In this document: positions 16,630 to 26,557 of the stretch, piece by piece
Layout of the letters: the number at the start of each line of letters is the position of its first letter
Numbering within the stretch: the stretch's first letter is position 1
DNA from: Gordonibacter massiliensis (ex Traore et al. 2017)
Lineage (GTDB): Bacteria > Actinomycetota > Coriobacteriia > Coriobacteriales > Eggerthellaceae
NCBI GenBank assembly: GCA_900170005.1
Contig: LT827128.1
Span: 1 to 64,000 of the forward strand
Direction of reading: 5' to 3'
Length of the DNA stretch: 64,000 nucleotides
Position numbers and translations under genes: made by a program
Notes under the pieces: generated by a model
The model's database searches: none
What the model saw: only the letters and a program-made list of their open reading frames with translations
What the model was told of the DNA's origin: nothing

Positions 16630-19242
16630 ATGGTTGAACGCTCAGCAGAAGAAACGACGGAGTCCTCCGAGGGCGCGGCCTTCGCGCACGGCTCGCTCGG
16701 GCGGCTGGCGCCCACGTGGTGGGAGCCCGAGGAGGGCGAGCCCGAGCCGGAGCCCTGGCTGACGCCGGATGCGGCGCTCGACCGGTTCCTCGACTGGACG
16801 GCCGCGCGCGGCATCGAGCTGTGGCCTCACCAGGAAGAGGCGCTCATGGACCTCATGGTGGGCGACCACGTCATCCTGGGCACGCCCACCGGGTCGGGCA
16901 AGTCGCTCGTGGCGTTGGGCATGCACTTCATGGCGCTGGCCACGGGGCGCCGCGCGTACTACACGGCTCCCATCAAGGCGCTCGTGAGCGAGAAGTTCTT
17001 CGATTTGGTGGAGCTGCTGGGGCGCGAGAACGTGGGCATGATCACGGGGGACGCGCACATCAACGCGGGCGCGCCCGTCATCTGCTGCACGGCCGAGATA
17101 CTGGCGAACCTCGCGCTGCGCGAGGGGGAGCGCGCCGACGTGGGCTGCGTGGCCATGGACGAGTTCCACTTCTACGGCGACGCCGACCGCGGCTGGGCGT
17201 GGCAGGTCCCCCTGCTCACGCTGCCGAAGACGCAGTTTCTGCTCATGAGCGCCACGCTGGGCGACGTGACCGACATCGCCGCGTCGCTTAAGGAGCGCAC
17301 CGGAGTGGACGTCGACGTGGTGGCCGACGCGCCGCGCCCCGTGCCGCTGGCCTACGAGTACGTGGAGATGCCGCTGGAGGGCACGGTGGAGCTGGCACTG
17401 CGCAAAGGCGAGGCCCCGCTGTACCTGGTGCACTTCTCGCAGGACGCGGCGCTGGCCACGGCGCAGTCGCTGTCGAGCTACGGCGTGGCCAGCAAGGAGC
17501 AGCGCGAGCAGGTGAAGGAAGCCGTGAAGGGCACGCGCTTCACCACGGCGTTCGGCAAGACGCTCAAGCGCCTGCTGGCAAGCGGCGTGGGCGTGCACCA
17601 CGCGGGCATGCTGCCGCGCTACCGCCTGCTGGTGGAGAAGCTGGCCCAGCAGGGGCTCCTGCCGGTGATCTGCGGCACGGACACGCTGGGCGTGGGCATC
17701 AACGTGCCCATCCACACGGTGGTGCTCACGGCGCTCACGAAGTTCGACGGGCATCGCATGCGCCGGCTGCGCGCCCGAGAGTTCCATCAGATCGTCGGGC
17801 GCGCGGGACGCTCGGGCTTCGACACCGAGGGCATGGTGGTGGCGCTCGCGCCCGAGCACGACATCGAGAACGCGAAGCTTTTGGCGAAGGCCGGCGACGA
17901 TCCGAAGAAGATCCGCAAGATCAAGAAGCGGCAGCCGCCCGAGGGCTTCGTCACGTGGAACAAGCAGACCTTCGAACGGCTGATCGAGGCCGTGCCGGAG
18001 ACGCTGAAGCCGCGCATGAAGATCACGCACTCCATGGTGTTGTCCGAGGTGGTGCAGGGCGGCGACGCGTACGGCCGGGTGCGGCAGCTGATAGCGGACT
18101 CGGCGCAGACCAACGAGGAGAAGGCGGCGCTGCGGGTGCGCGCCGACGAGATATTCGACACGCTCATCAACGCCGACGTGGTGGAGCGCTTGGAGGGCGA
18201 GGACGGCGCCGTGGAATACGTGACCACGGTCGACCTGCCGGAGGACTTCGCGCTGGACCAGCCGCTGTCGCCGTTTTTGCTGGCGGCGCTGGAGCTGTTG
18301 GACCCCGAGGACGAGAGCTACGCGCTCGACGTCATCTCCATGGCCGAGGCCACGCTGGAGAACCCGCGCCAGGTGCTGCGCGCGCAGGAGCGCCAGGCGC
18401 GCGAGAAGGCCATCGCCGAGATGAAGGCCGACGGCGTGGAGTACGACGAGCGCATGGAGCGCATAGCCGAGGTGACGTACCCGCGTCCGCTCGAGGATCT
18501 GCTGGACGCCGCGTTCGAGCGCTACTGCGAGGAGGTGCCCTGGGCGCGCGACTTCCAGCTGGAGCCGAAGTCGGTGGTGCGCGACATGGTGGAGACGGTG
18601 TCGGACTTCAAGACCTACGTGGGCCGCTACAAGATCGCTCGGTCGGAGGGAACGCTTTTGCGCTACCTGGCCGACGCGTACCGCGTGCTCGATCGCACGA
18701 TTCCGGCCGAGCGGCGCGACGAGCGCTTGGAGGACATCGTGGCATGGCTCGGCTTCGTGGTGCGTTCGGTGGACTCGAGCCTGGTGGACGAATGGGAAAG
18801 CGCCGGATCGCTGCTGGACGCCGCACCGCCGCAGGCGGGCGACGCGGTAGTGGTCGACCGCCGCGGCCTCACCGTGCTCGTGCGCAACGCGCTGTTCCGC
18901 CGCGTGCGGCTGGCGGCGCGGGGACGCGTGTCCGAGCTGGGCCAGTTGGATGCGGAGTGGGGCTGCGGCGAGCCGCGTTGGCAGCGCGCGCTCGACGCGT
19001 ACTACGAGGAGCACGAGGAGATCGCCATCGACGCGGACGCCCGCTCGATGGCCTACCTCTCCATCGACGAGGCGGACGAGAAGGCCGACCGCGTGTGGCA
19101 CGTGCGCCAGATATTCAGCGACGAGGCCGGCGACCACGACTTCGGCATCGTGGCGGACGTGGATTTGGACGCCACGCAAGAGGAAGGCGAGGCCGTGTTC
19201 AAGAACTTCCGCGTGGGATTCGCGGAGGAGCTGGGGGAGTAG
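16630..19242 (+). CDS. SKI2-type DEAD/DEAH-box RNA helicase with DUF3516-like C-terminus
   Basis: The product has 870 residues from ATG 16630 (GGAGG at 16616-16620). Superfamily 2 motifs are in order: Walker A GTPTGSGKS (84-92), TAPIKALVSEKF (Ia), DEFH box (177-180), SAT (207-209), GTDTLGVGINVP and QIVGRAGRSGFD (motif VI). The C-terminal half (about 430-870) is acidic and helical and resembles the DUF3516 extension of actinobacterial helicases. It is likely an RNA helicase for RNA decay or ribosome-related remodelling; substrate specificity is not visible. The stop converges closely on the flavoprotein gene at 19283. Confidence 0.9.
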   Translation: MVERSAEETTESSEGAAFAHGSLGRLAPTWWEPEEGEPEPEPWLTPDAALDRFLDWTAARGIELWPHQEEALMDLMVGDHVILGTPTGSGKSLVALGMHFMALATGRRAYYTAPIKALVSEKFFDLVELLGRENVGMITGDAHINAGAPVICCTAEILANLALREGERADVGCVAMDEFHFYGDADRGWAWQVPLLTLPKTQFLLMSATLGDVTDIAASLKERTGVDVDVVADAPRPVPLAYEYVEMPLEGTVELALRKGEAPLYLVHFSQDAALATAQSLSSYGVASKEQREQVKEAVKGTRFTTAFGKTLKRLLASGVGVHHAGMLPRYRLLVEKLAQQGLLPVICGTDTLGVGINVPIHTVVLTALTKFDGHRMRRLRAREFHQIVGRAGRSGFDTEGMVVALAPEHDIENAKLLAKAGDDPKKIRKIKKRQPPEGFVTWNKQTFERLIEAVPETLKPRMKITHSMVLSEVVQGGDAYGRVRQLIADSAQTNEEKAALRVRADEIFDTLINADVVERLEGEDGAVEYVTTVDLPEDFALDQPLSPFLLAALELLDPEDESYALDVISMAEATLENPRQVLRAQERQAREKAIAEMKADGVEYDERMERIAEVTYPRPLEDLLDAAFERYCEEVPWARDFQLEPKSVVRDMVETVSDFKTYVGRYKIARSEGTLLRYLADAYRVLDRTIPAERRDERLEDIVAWLGFVVRSVDSSLVDEWESAGSLLDAAPPQAGDAVVVDRRGLTVLVRNALFRRVRLAARGRVSELGQLDAEWGCGEPRWQRALDAYYEEHEEIAIDADARSMAYLSIDEADEKADRVWHVRQIFSDEAGDHDFGIVADVDLDATQEEGEAVFKNFRVGFAEELGE

Positions 19243-19282
19243 CGGCGGTGCCGCTTGCGGCTTGCGCTTGGGGCGGGCGGGG

Positions 19283-19933
19283 CTATTCCGCTTGCTTGCA
19301 CAGCCTTGCGCCCATGGCGCGGGCGGCTTGGAGTTCTCGGGGGAAGCGTTCGGCGCGGACGGCGGCTTTGTGGGGCTCGTCGAAGTTCGAGGCCGCGTAA
19401 CGTGCGTATTCGTCGAACTGGTAGTTGTCGGCCGAGATCACGTACTCGGACGGGCCGCCCAGCAGTTCCAGGTAGCGCTTGTTCTCCTCGAACAGGCGTG
19501 GATAGCCGACGGCTTCCACTCGGTCGTGCGGCATGCCCATGGCGTAGACGAAGCCGGTGGCGATGCGTCCTTCGAAGCACGTGCGGTCAGGCGTGTCGTA
19601 GGACAAGCACGGGAACACGAGGCGCTCGAGGAACGCCTTCGCCGCCGCGGTGATGCCGCCCAGGTAGATGGGCGACCCGAGGATTACCACGTCGCTTTCC
19701 ATGGCGCGCTGGAGCACCGGCGAGAGGTCGTCGCGCAGGGCGCAGCGCCCGACGAACCGGCCGTCCTTCAGCTTGCAGGCGAAGCAGCTGGCGCAGCCCT
19801 TGCCGTTCAGGTCGCGCAGGTGCACGAGCTCGGTCTGCGCGCCGACGGACGTCGCGCCTTCGAGGGCCGCTTCGAGAAGCGTTGCCGTGTTCCTGTTCTT
19901 GCGCGGGCTTCCGTTGACGGCGAGCACCTTCAT
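19283..19933 (-). CDS. NADPH-dependent FMN reductase / iron-sulfur flavoprotein family
   Basis: The product has 216 residues with an N-terminal flavodoxin-like fold: VLAVNGSPRKNRNT is the FMN phosphate loop. Next comes GCASCFACKLKDGRFVGRC, a CxxCxxC-x8-C-type cysteine cluster like that of iron-sulfur flavoproteins and related reductases. ILGSPIYLGGITAAAKAFLER is the second flavin-contact block. GGGAGG lies upstream of the ATG. It probably transfers electrons from a reduced carrier to an unknown acceptor. Confidence 0.88.
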   Translation of the reverse strand: MKVLAVNGSPRKNRNTATLLEAALEGATSVGAQTELVHLRDLNGKGCASCFACKLKDGRFVGRCALRDDLSPVLQRAMESDVVILGSPIYLGGITAAAKAFLERLVFPCLSYDTPDRTCFEGRIATGFVYAMGMPHDRVEAVGYPRLFEENKRYLELLGGPSEYVISADNYQFDEYARYAASNFDEPHKAAVRAERFPRELQAARAMGARLCKQAE

Positions 19934-20236
19934 GGGCGGCCTCCCTGTTCTGTCGGGGAAAGTAGGGGAGCCTCGATTATCGCGCTCGGCCGGCCTTCGC
20001 GCAAGCGCGCGCCGGAGCGTGCGCGCTTGTCGCATGGTTCGGGGAAAACGCGGTGGAGGGCTGCCGACGGGTTCGAAGCGCCTGCCTCGGGCCCTCTTTG
20101 CGCCTGCGGGCGGGTTGGCTCGGCTGCGCGGCGCCTTCTGCAAGAAAAATATCCCATACTGGTGAACCCGAAGGCGCTTCGGCGCTACTAAGGGGTTGCA
20201 GGCGACCGATACGCAAAGCGACGGAAAGGCGGTGGC
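19934..20236. other. 303-bp gap between divergent genes
   Basis: This GC-rich gap separates the flavoprotein gene (minus) from the ECF sigma gene (plus). Only an A-rich patch near 20143-20160 (AAAAATATCCCATACT) looks promoter-like, placed to drive the sigma-factor operon. A small hairpin (GAAGGCGC-TTCG-GCGC) follows near 20170. No gene, RNA or repeat was recognised. Confidence 0.4.
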
Positions 20237-20797
20237 ATGGGCGGGCAGGACGCGGACGACACGCTGGCGCGCTCGGCGCTCGCGCGCATCGCGCGCGGGG
20301 ACGAAAGCGCGCTGGAAGGCCTGTACGGCCTGTACGCGCCCGCCGTGCTCGCGTTCGTCTCGGCGCGTTTGGGCGACCGCGGCGTCGCCGAGGAGGTGGC
20401 GGCCGACGTGTGGCTGGGATGCTGGCGCTCGGCCGCGGCGTTCCGGGGCGACAGCCGCGTGCTCACGTGGCTGCTGGGCATCGCGAAGCGCCAGGCGTGC
20501 GCGCGCATGCGGCGCGTCCGCCCGACGGAGTGCCCGCTCGACGAGGGCGCGACGTTGCTCGCCGACGAAGCGGGCGGCCCGTCGGACGCGCTCATGGAAC
20601 AGGCGGGGGTGGACGAGATCGTGGCCGCCTTGGACGCGCTGCCGCCCGCGCTGGCCGAGACGGTGCGCCTGGCTTGGCTGCACGAGCTTCCGTATGCGGA
20701 GATCGCGCAGGTGACCGACGTGCCGGTGGGCACGGTGAAGTCGCGCGTGTCGCGCGCGCGAACGCTCGTGCAGGAGATGTTGGGAGGGCGGCTATGA
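20237..20797 (+). CDS. ECF-type RNA polymerase sigma factor
   Basis: The product has 186 residues. Region sigma-2 is at about 20-95 (ARGDESALEGLYGLYAPAV, AADVWLGCWRSAAAFRGD, WLLGIAKRQA). Region sigma-4 is at about 130-180 (LPPALAETVRLAWLHELPY, then the helix-turn-helix VTDVPVGTVKSRVSRAR). The stop overlaps the next start (ATGA at 20794-20797), so the following membrane protein is translationally coupled and is the natural candidate for a membrane regulator, although it has no evident zinc-finger anti-sigma motif. Four more genes on the same strand form an ABC-2-type transport operon. Confidence 0.93.
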   Translation: MGGQDADDTLARSALARIARGDESALEGLYGLYAPAVLAFVSARLGDRGVAEEVAADVWLGCWRSAAAFRGDSRVLTWLLGIAKRQACARMRRVRPTECPLDEGATLLADEAGGPSDALMEQAGVDEIVAALDALPPALAETVRLAWLHELPYAEIAQVTDVPVGTVKSRVSRARTLVQEMLGGRL

Positions 20798-21606
20798 GCG
20801 TGGAAGCGGACAGGCCGGAGGCGGCGGGCGCCGCCGTGAAGGAGGCGCTGCGCCGACAGGAGCGCGTGCTCGCGGCGGGGGTGCCCCCGTTCGCGCGCAT
20901 CGCGGCGCGCATCGAGGAGGAGCCGTCGACGTTCGAGGCGCCCGCCTGGTCGGCGCGCAAGAGCGCACAGCTCGCCGCGAGCTTGGCCGCGGCGCAGGTG
21001 CGCGTGATCCCGCGGGCGGTGCTGCCCGCGGCGTTGGTCGTGGCCACAGCGGCTACGGTTGCGGCGTGCTTCGTCGCCTCCGTCGGCGCAGCGGGCGAGG
21101 CTGCCTGGTGGTTCTCGGCGTTTTTGCTGCTGGGCGCGGCGATCACCGTGACGGCGGCGCTCTCGATCGACGCGGCCGACGCGCTGGCGCTGGCCATGCC
21201 GCTCGGGCCGCAGACGGTGCTGCTCGCGCGCTTGGCGGTGGTGCTGGGCGTCGATGCGCTCGCCGGCCTTGCGGCGTCGGCGGCGTTCGCCTGGTGGGGC
21301 GCGCCGCTCGACTTCGGCGCCGTGGTGTCCTCGTGGCTGGCGCCACTGGCCGCCGTCGCGGGCGTCTCGGCGTTCGCCTCCGTGTGGACGGGCTCGCCGT
21401 GGGCGGCGGGCGTCGTGGGATCGCTGCTGGTGCCCGTGGCGGTGCCGGTCGGGCGCGCGGCGGCCGACGGGGGCTTCGCCGCGGCGCTCGCCGGGCTCCA
21501 GAGCGTGATCGGGCCCGAGGTCGTCTTGGTCGCGGGCTGCGCCTTGCTGGCGGCGGCGGTGGCCACGGCGCGGCGGGCGACGCTTGCACGCTTGGAGTCG
21601 GCGTGA
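20794..21606 (+). CDS. Multi-pass membrane protein coupled to the ECF sigma factor
   Basis: The product has 270 residues from the ATG overlapping the sigma-factor stop. Residues 1-70 are cytoplasmic and charged. Six hydrophobic segments follow between 75 and 260. The arrangement (short cytoplasmic N-terminus, membrane body, 4-bp overlap with an ECF gene) suits an anti-sigma or sensory partner, but no HxxxCxxC motif is present. It could instead be an ABC-2 permease subunit, like the two downstream genes. The extreme Ala/Val content makes family assignment uncertain. Confidence 0.7.
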   Translation: MSVEADRPEAAGAAVKEALRRQERVLAAGVPPFARIAARIEEEPSTFEAPAWSARKSAQLAASLAAAQVRVIPRAVLPAALVVATAATVAACFVASVGAAGEAAWWFSAFLLLGAAITVTAALSIDAADALALAMPLGPQTVLLARLAVVLGVDALAGLAASAAFAWWGAPLDFGAVVSSWLAPLAAVAGVSAFASVWTGSPWAAGVVGSLLVPVAVPVGRAAADGGFAAALAGLQSVIGPEVVLVAGCALLAAAVATARRATLARLESA

Positions 21607-21644
21607 CGCGCGGACGGAACGAGACGGACCCGAGGAGGTTTCGC

Positions 21645-22313
21645 ATGGATGCTTCGAATGAAGGACGCCGCTCGGCGGCGGGCGCGTCGTGGGCGCTGCT
21701 GGGCGCGCAGGCGCGGCGCGTCAAGGGCGTGGGAATCGCCGTGCCGTTGGCGACGGCGGCGTTGATCGCGCTCGCGGGCTCGTGCTGGGCGCTGGCTGCG
21801 GGAACGGCGTCGGCCACGTTCGCTTTGCTGGGGCTCATGCCGTTGTACGCCGCTGCGGTGGGCCTGTGCGCCGCAGCGGCGTTCACGGGCGATGCGCTCG
21901 TGGAGCTGCACGCGTCCACGCCGGCGGGGTTCCGCACGGTGCAGACGATGCGCGCGGCCGTGCTGCTGGTGGCGTCGGCCGCCGGAGGCTTCGCGCTGTT
22001 CGCGCCGCTGCACCTTTTGGGCGTGGTGTACGAGGACGCCGGTTGGGCGAGCGCGCTTTCGCCGGCGGGCGAGGCGGCCATCATGGTGCTGGTCGCGTAC
22101 GCGGCGGCGCTTGCGGGTTCCGCGCGCTCGGCGACGCTCGTGGTGACGCTCGTCTGGCTGTTCTTCGCGCTGGTATGGGATCCGAACATGGCGTCGATGC
22201 CGACGCTTCAGCGCGGCCTGCCGCTGTTGGTGCTGCTTGCGGTCGGCGCGTTCGCATGGCGCGCCTTGGGCTCGCCCGAGTACGCATGGAGGAAGCTGGG
22301 AGGTGCGCGATGA
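21645..22313 (+). CDS. ABC-2-type membrane subunit, probable
   Basis: The product has 222 residues from ATG 21645 with CGAGGAGG upstream. It has about six hydrophobic segments (near 30-50, 55-80, 100-125, 135-160, 165-180, 190-210) and very short loops, as in ABC-2 exporter permeases. Its stop overlaps the next start (ATGA, 22310-22313), so the two permease-like proteins are translationally coupled and probably pair in one transporter. Confidence 0.68.
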   Translation: MDASNEGRRSAAGASWALLGAQARRVKGVGIAVPLATAALIALAGSCWALAAGTASATFALLGLMPLYAAAVGLCAAAAFTGDALVELHASTPAGFRTVQTMRAAVLLVASAAGGFALFAPLHLLGVVYEDAGWASALSPAGEAAIMVLVAYAAALAGSARSATLVVTLVWLFFALVWDPNMASMPTLQRGLPLLVLLAVGAFAWRALGSPEYAWRKLGGAR

Positions 22314-23083
22314 GGTTTTTGTCGCTCGCGCGAACCCACGCCCGCATGGCCGCCCGGCAGCGCGCGGTGTGGATCGTGTCGCTGCTGCTGGCGCTGCTGT
22401 CGATAACGATCACGGTGAATCCGGGTCTTTCTTTCGAGACGGACAATCCTGCGGCGCTCGCGTTGACGGCCCAGATGCTCGCGTTGCTGCCGCCCATCGC
22501 GTACGCGGCGGCCTTCACCGACCTGTCGGCTGAGTCCGAACGGCTCGGCGTCTCCGAAGTCGAGTCCTCTGCTCCCGTGCATCCGGTCGCGCTGACCGCT
22601 GCGCGCGTGGCGGGCGCGCTGTTCGTCATGACGCTGCCGTCCGCGGGCGTGTTGCTGTTCTGCGCGGGAGGCCAGATGCTGCACGGAAACGCATGGGCGG
22701 TGCTGCAATCGGCCGTCCTGTTCGCAGGCGTGGTGCTGCCGGCGGCGCTTATGGCTGCGTCGTTGTCCGCATTCGCGGGCGCTCTGCTGCCGCGCGCCGT
22801 GGCGCGCATCGCGGCGATCGTCGCATGGTTCGGCGTGCTCTTCCTCACCGTGTTCGTTCCCGTTTCCACGGAGCCGGGCAGCTTGCGACTCCATATCGCC
22901 GCCGACCCTCTTGCGCAGGCGTTCTTCGGCAGCACCCCGTTGCTCGATTACCCTGAATCTGCCGCGGCGTCCGCCACGCCTCTCGAAGCGCTCGCCCTGC
23001 TCGTGCTCAAGTTCACCGTCGCGGCGGCGCTGCTGGCCGTCGCCGGGGCCATCGCCCGCAGGCGCACGTACCGTCGCCGCTGA
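22310..23083 (+). CDS. ABC-2-type membrane subunit, probable
   Basis: The product has 257 residues with six predicted membrane segments (near 20-38, 50-70, 100-125, 135-165, 168-190, 225-250). The first periplasmic loop, TDLSAESERLGVSEVESSAP, is hydrophilic and resembles ABC-2 permeases. It is coupled by a 4-bp overlap to the upstream permease gene and is followed 36 bp later by the ATPase gene, completing an exporter. Confidence 0.7.
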   Translation: MRFLSLARTHARMAARQRAVWIVSLLLALLSITITVNPGLSFETDNPAALALTAQMLALLPPIAYAAAFTDLSAESERLGVSEVESSAPVHPVALTAARVAGALFVMTLPSAGVLLFCAGGQMLHGNAWAVLQSAVLFAGVVLPAALMAASLSAFAGALLPRAVARIAAIVAWFGVLFLTVFVPVSTEPGSLRLHIAADPLAQAFFGSTPLLDYPESAAASATPLEALALLVLKFTVAAALLAVAGAIARRRTYRRR

Positions 23084-23118
23084 CGCGGTTCGCCTCACGC
23101 CTCACGGAAAGGATCACC

Positions 23119-23991
<873 letters not shown>

Positions 23992-24144
23992 CGCGCTCGT
24001 TCGCCGCCTTTTGGCTTTGCGCTGTAAATCGCTTCTCCACGCGTATCGTGCGGCTCTTCGATGGGTATCATGGTCGGGTACGAGAAAACGGGTCTGCCGT
24101 GCCTGGAGGGTTGGGGGCGGCCGCATGAGGACGAAAGGGCGACC

Positions 24145-25347
24145 ATGGCGAAAATTCAGATGACCACGCCGCTGGTGGAGATGGACGGCGACGAGATGAC
24201 GCGCATCATCTGGCAGATGATCAAGGACGAGCTGCTGGAGCCGCACATCGATTTGAAAACCGAGTACTACGATCTGGGCCTGGAGCATCGCAACGCCACC
24301 GACGACCGGGTGACGGTGGACTCGGCCGAGGCCACGAAGCGCCTGGGCGTGGCCGTGAAGTGCGCCACCATCACGCCGAACGCCGCGCGCATGGACGAGT
24401 ACGACCTCAAACAGATGTGGAAGAGCCCCAACGGCACCATCCGCGCCATCCTGGACGGCACGGTGTTCCGCACGCCCATCACGGTTGCGGGCATCGAGCC
24501 GTGCGTGCGCAACTGGACGAAGCCCACCACCATCGCCCGTCACGCCTACGGCGACGTGTACAAGAACGCCGAGATGCGCATACCCGGTCCCGGCACGGTG
24601 GAACTGGTGTACACCGCCGCCGACGGCACCGAGACCCGCGAGCTCGTGCACGAATTCGACGGCCCCGGCGTGGCCCAGGGCATGCACAACCTGGACGCCT
24701 CCATCGAGAGCTTCGCGCGCAGCTGCTTCGAGTACGCGCTCGACCTGGGGCAGGATATCTGGTTCGCCACGAAGGACACCATCTCCAAGAAGTACGACCA
24801 CCGTTTCAAGGACATCTTCCAGGAGATATACGACGCCGAGTACGCCGCGCGCTTCGAGGAGGCCGGCATCGAGTACTTCTACACGCTCATCGACGACGCC
24901 GTGGCGCGCGTGATGAAGGCCGACGGCGGCTTCATCTGGGCGTGCAAGAACTACGACGGCGACGTGATGAGCGACATGGTTTCGAGCGCGTTCGGCTCGC
25001 TTGCCATGATGACGTCGGTGCTGGTGAGCCCCCAGGGCTATTACGAGTACGAGGCCGCGCACGGCACCGTGCAGCGCCACTACTACAAGCACCTCAAGGG
25101 CGAGGAGACGTCCACGAACTCGGTGGCCACCATCTTCGCGTGGTCGGGCGCGCTGCGCAAGCGCGGCGAGCTGGACGGCCTCGACGACCTCGTGGCGTTC
25201 GCCGACCGCTTGGAGCGCGCCACGCTCGACACCATCGAGGCCGGCGAGATGACGGGCGACCTCGCGCTCATCACCACGCTGCCGAACCCGAAGAAGCTCA
25301 GCACCCGCGACTTCATCCTGGCCGTGGCCAAGCGCCTGGAGGCATAG
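24145..25347 (+). CDS. icd: NADP-dependent isocitrate dehydrogenase (eukaryote-like dimeric type)
   Basis: The product has 400 residues and makes 2-oxoglutarate and NADPH. ATG 24145 is chosen with GAAAGGG upstream; the frame continues back to 24061 without support. Signatures include [20 protein letters not shown] at the N-terminus, [17 protein letters not shown] (substrate loop), [15 protein letters not shown] (metal Asp) and [20 protein letters not shown] (NADP site). This subfamily differs from the NAD-type enzyme at 846-1934, so the genome can make either cofactor from isocitrate. It is followed by a terminator. Confidence 0.96.
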   Translation: MAKIQMTTPLVEMDGDEMTRIIWQMIKDELLEPHIDLKTEYYDLGLEHRNATDDRVTVDSAEATKRLGVAVKCATITPNAARMDEYDLKQMWKSPNGTIRAILDGTVFRTPITVAGIEPCVRNWTKPTTIARHAYGDVYKNAEMRIPGPGTVELVYTAADGTETRELVHEFDGPGVAQGMHNLDASIESFARSCFEYALDLGQDIWFATKDTISKKYDHRFKDIFQEIYDAEYAARFEEAGIEYFYTLIDDAVARVMKADGGFIWACKNYDGDVMSDMVSSAFGSLAMMTSVLVSPQGYYEYEAAHGTVQRHYYKHLKGEETSTNSVATIFAWSGALRKRGELDGLDDLVAFADRLERATLDTIEAGEMTGDLALITTLPNPKKLSTRDFILAVAKRLEA

Positions 25348-25371
25348 CGGCGCGCATTCACCTGAACGCGG

Positions 25372-25410
25372 AAGCGGCCCTGGCGGGTTCATCCCTGCCG
25401 GGGCCGCTTT
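25372..25410 (+). terminator. Terminator after icd
   Basis: AAGCGGCCC (25372-25380) pairs with GGGCCGCTT (25401-25409). The imperfect inner stem TGGCGGG/CCCTGCC extends it. Only TTTGC follows. Confidence 0.7.
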
Positions 25411-25703
25411 GCGTTGCCGGCGGCTCGGTTCGCCGCGGCTCGCTCGCTGCGCCTGCATGCCTTTGACCTGCGACTTAAAAGCCGAATAGTCAATCCTTAA
25501 TAATAAATTGAATCCGCGCTCGTCTATGTTAGCCCTCTTCCCGTTTTGGCATACTTACTGTTTTGGCGACACATAGGCGACCGAATCGCGCTCAAAAGCG
25601 CCGGAGCAGGTCGTAGCTGCTTTCAAGGGGCCCCGCGCGTGTTGAAAGCTTGTTCGGACGCGCGGCAGACGGGGCAAAGGTTCTTGCGGATCGGAGGAGA
25701 AGG
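25411..25703. other. Upstream region of the sensor-channel operon
   Basis: This 293-bp gap holds the most AT-rich stretch of the first half of the window (about 25475-25515), containing AATCCTTAATAATAAATTG. It probably carries the promoter for the lipoprotein and MscS genes. Candidate hexamers are TTGACC (25463-25468) and A/T-rich -10-like blocks, none with ideal spacing. No gene or RNA was recognised. Confidence 0.4.
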
Positions 25704-26540
25704 ATGGGCAGAGTTGGCAAGACGAGGGGCGTGGCGTTCCTGCTTGTCGCCCTTGCGCTTGCGTGCGCGCTCGCGGGGCTGGCCGGATGCGCCGGCGACG
25801 GCGGGAAGGGAACGGCGGCCAACGGGACGCTGCGCGTGGGCGTGCGAAGCGACGTGGTGGGTTTCGGGTACCTCAACGAGGACACGGGCAAGTACTACGG
25901 TTTGGAGATCGACATCGCCAACGAGCTGGGCGAGCGGCTGGGCTACGCGGACGTGGAGTTCGTCACGGTCCTGCCCGAGAACCGCAAGGACATGCTCGTG
26001 AACGGCGACATAGATTGCCTGATCGCCTGCTACTCCATCGCGGAGTCGCGCGAGAAGAACTTCGACTTCTCGCCGGCGTACTACGAGGACTCGTCCATCA
26101 TGATGGTGGAGAACAGCTCGCTCGTCGCCAGCATCGAGGGGCTCAAGGGCGGGACGATCGCCACCATGTCCGGAGCGAACACGGCTCCGCAGCTGGCTCA
26201 GAGGTTGACGGACGTGGGCTTCACGTCGGGCGAAGTGGTGTCCCAGACCGAGGATCACGCGGAAACGGTGTTCGACAACTTCCGCTTGGTGCAGCTCGAC
26301 TCGTATCGGGATCTGAGCCGGGCGCTAGAGGAGGGCACCATCGACGCCGCGTGCATGGACGGCAGCATCGCCCATACGTACCTGAACGACAACCGCAGCG
26401 TCCTCAGCTTCAAGATCGCCACCCAGAGCTACGGCGTGGCCACGCAGAAAGACTCCGAGCTGAGCAAGCCGGTTTCCGACGCCGTTCAGGCGATGATCGA
26501 CGACGGCACGGTCGCCGCGTTGACGGACAAGTGGGACTGA
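25704..26540 (+). CDS. Solute-binding lipoprotein (SBP family 3 type)
   Basis: The product has 278 residues from ATG 25704 with GGAGGAGAAGG upstream. A lipoprotein signal ends in the lipobox LAGC, giving acylated Cys29. The mature part is a periplasmic-binding-protein fold of the amino-acid family: NGTLRVGVRSDVVGFGY, the family-like GLEIDIANELGERLGY, and FDFSPAYYEDSSIMMV. No ABC permease or ATPase follows. The next gene, 17 bp downstream, is a sensor-bearing mechanosensitive channel, suggesting that the binding protein presents a ligand to that channel. The ligand is unknown; a polar amino acid is typical of the family. Confidence 0.88.
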   Translation: MGRVGKTRGVAFLLVALALACALAGLAGCAGDGGKGTAANGTLRVGVRSDVVGFGYLNEDTGKYYGLEIDIANELGERLGYADVEFVTVLPENRKDMLVNGDIDCLIACYSIAESREKNFDFSPAYYEDSSIMMVENSSLVASIEGLKGGTIATMSGANTAPQLAQRLTDVGFTSGEVVSQTEDHAETVFDNFRLVQLDSYRDLSRALEEGTIDAACMDGSIAHTYLNDNRSVLSFKIATQSYGVATQKDSELSKPVSDAVQAMIDDGTVAALTDKWD

Positions 26541-26557
26541 CGGGGAGGCGCGGGCAT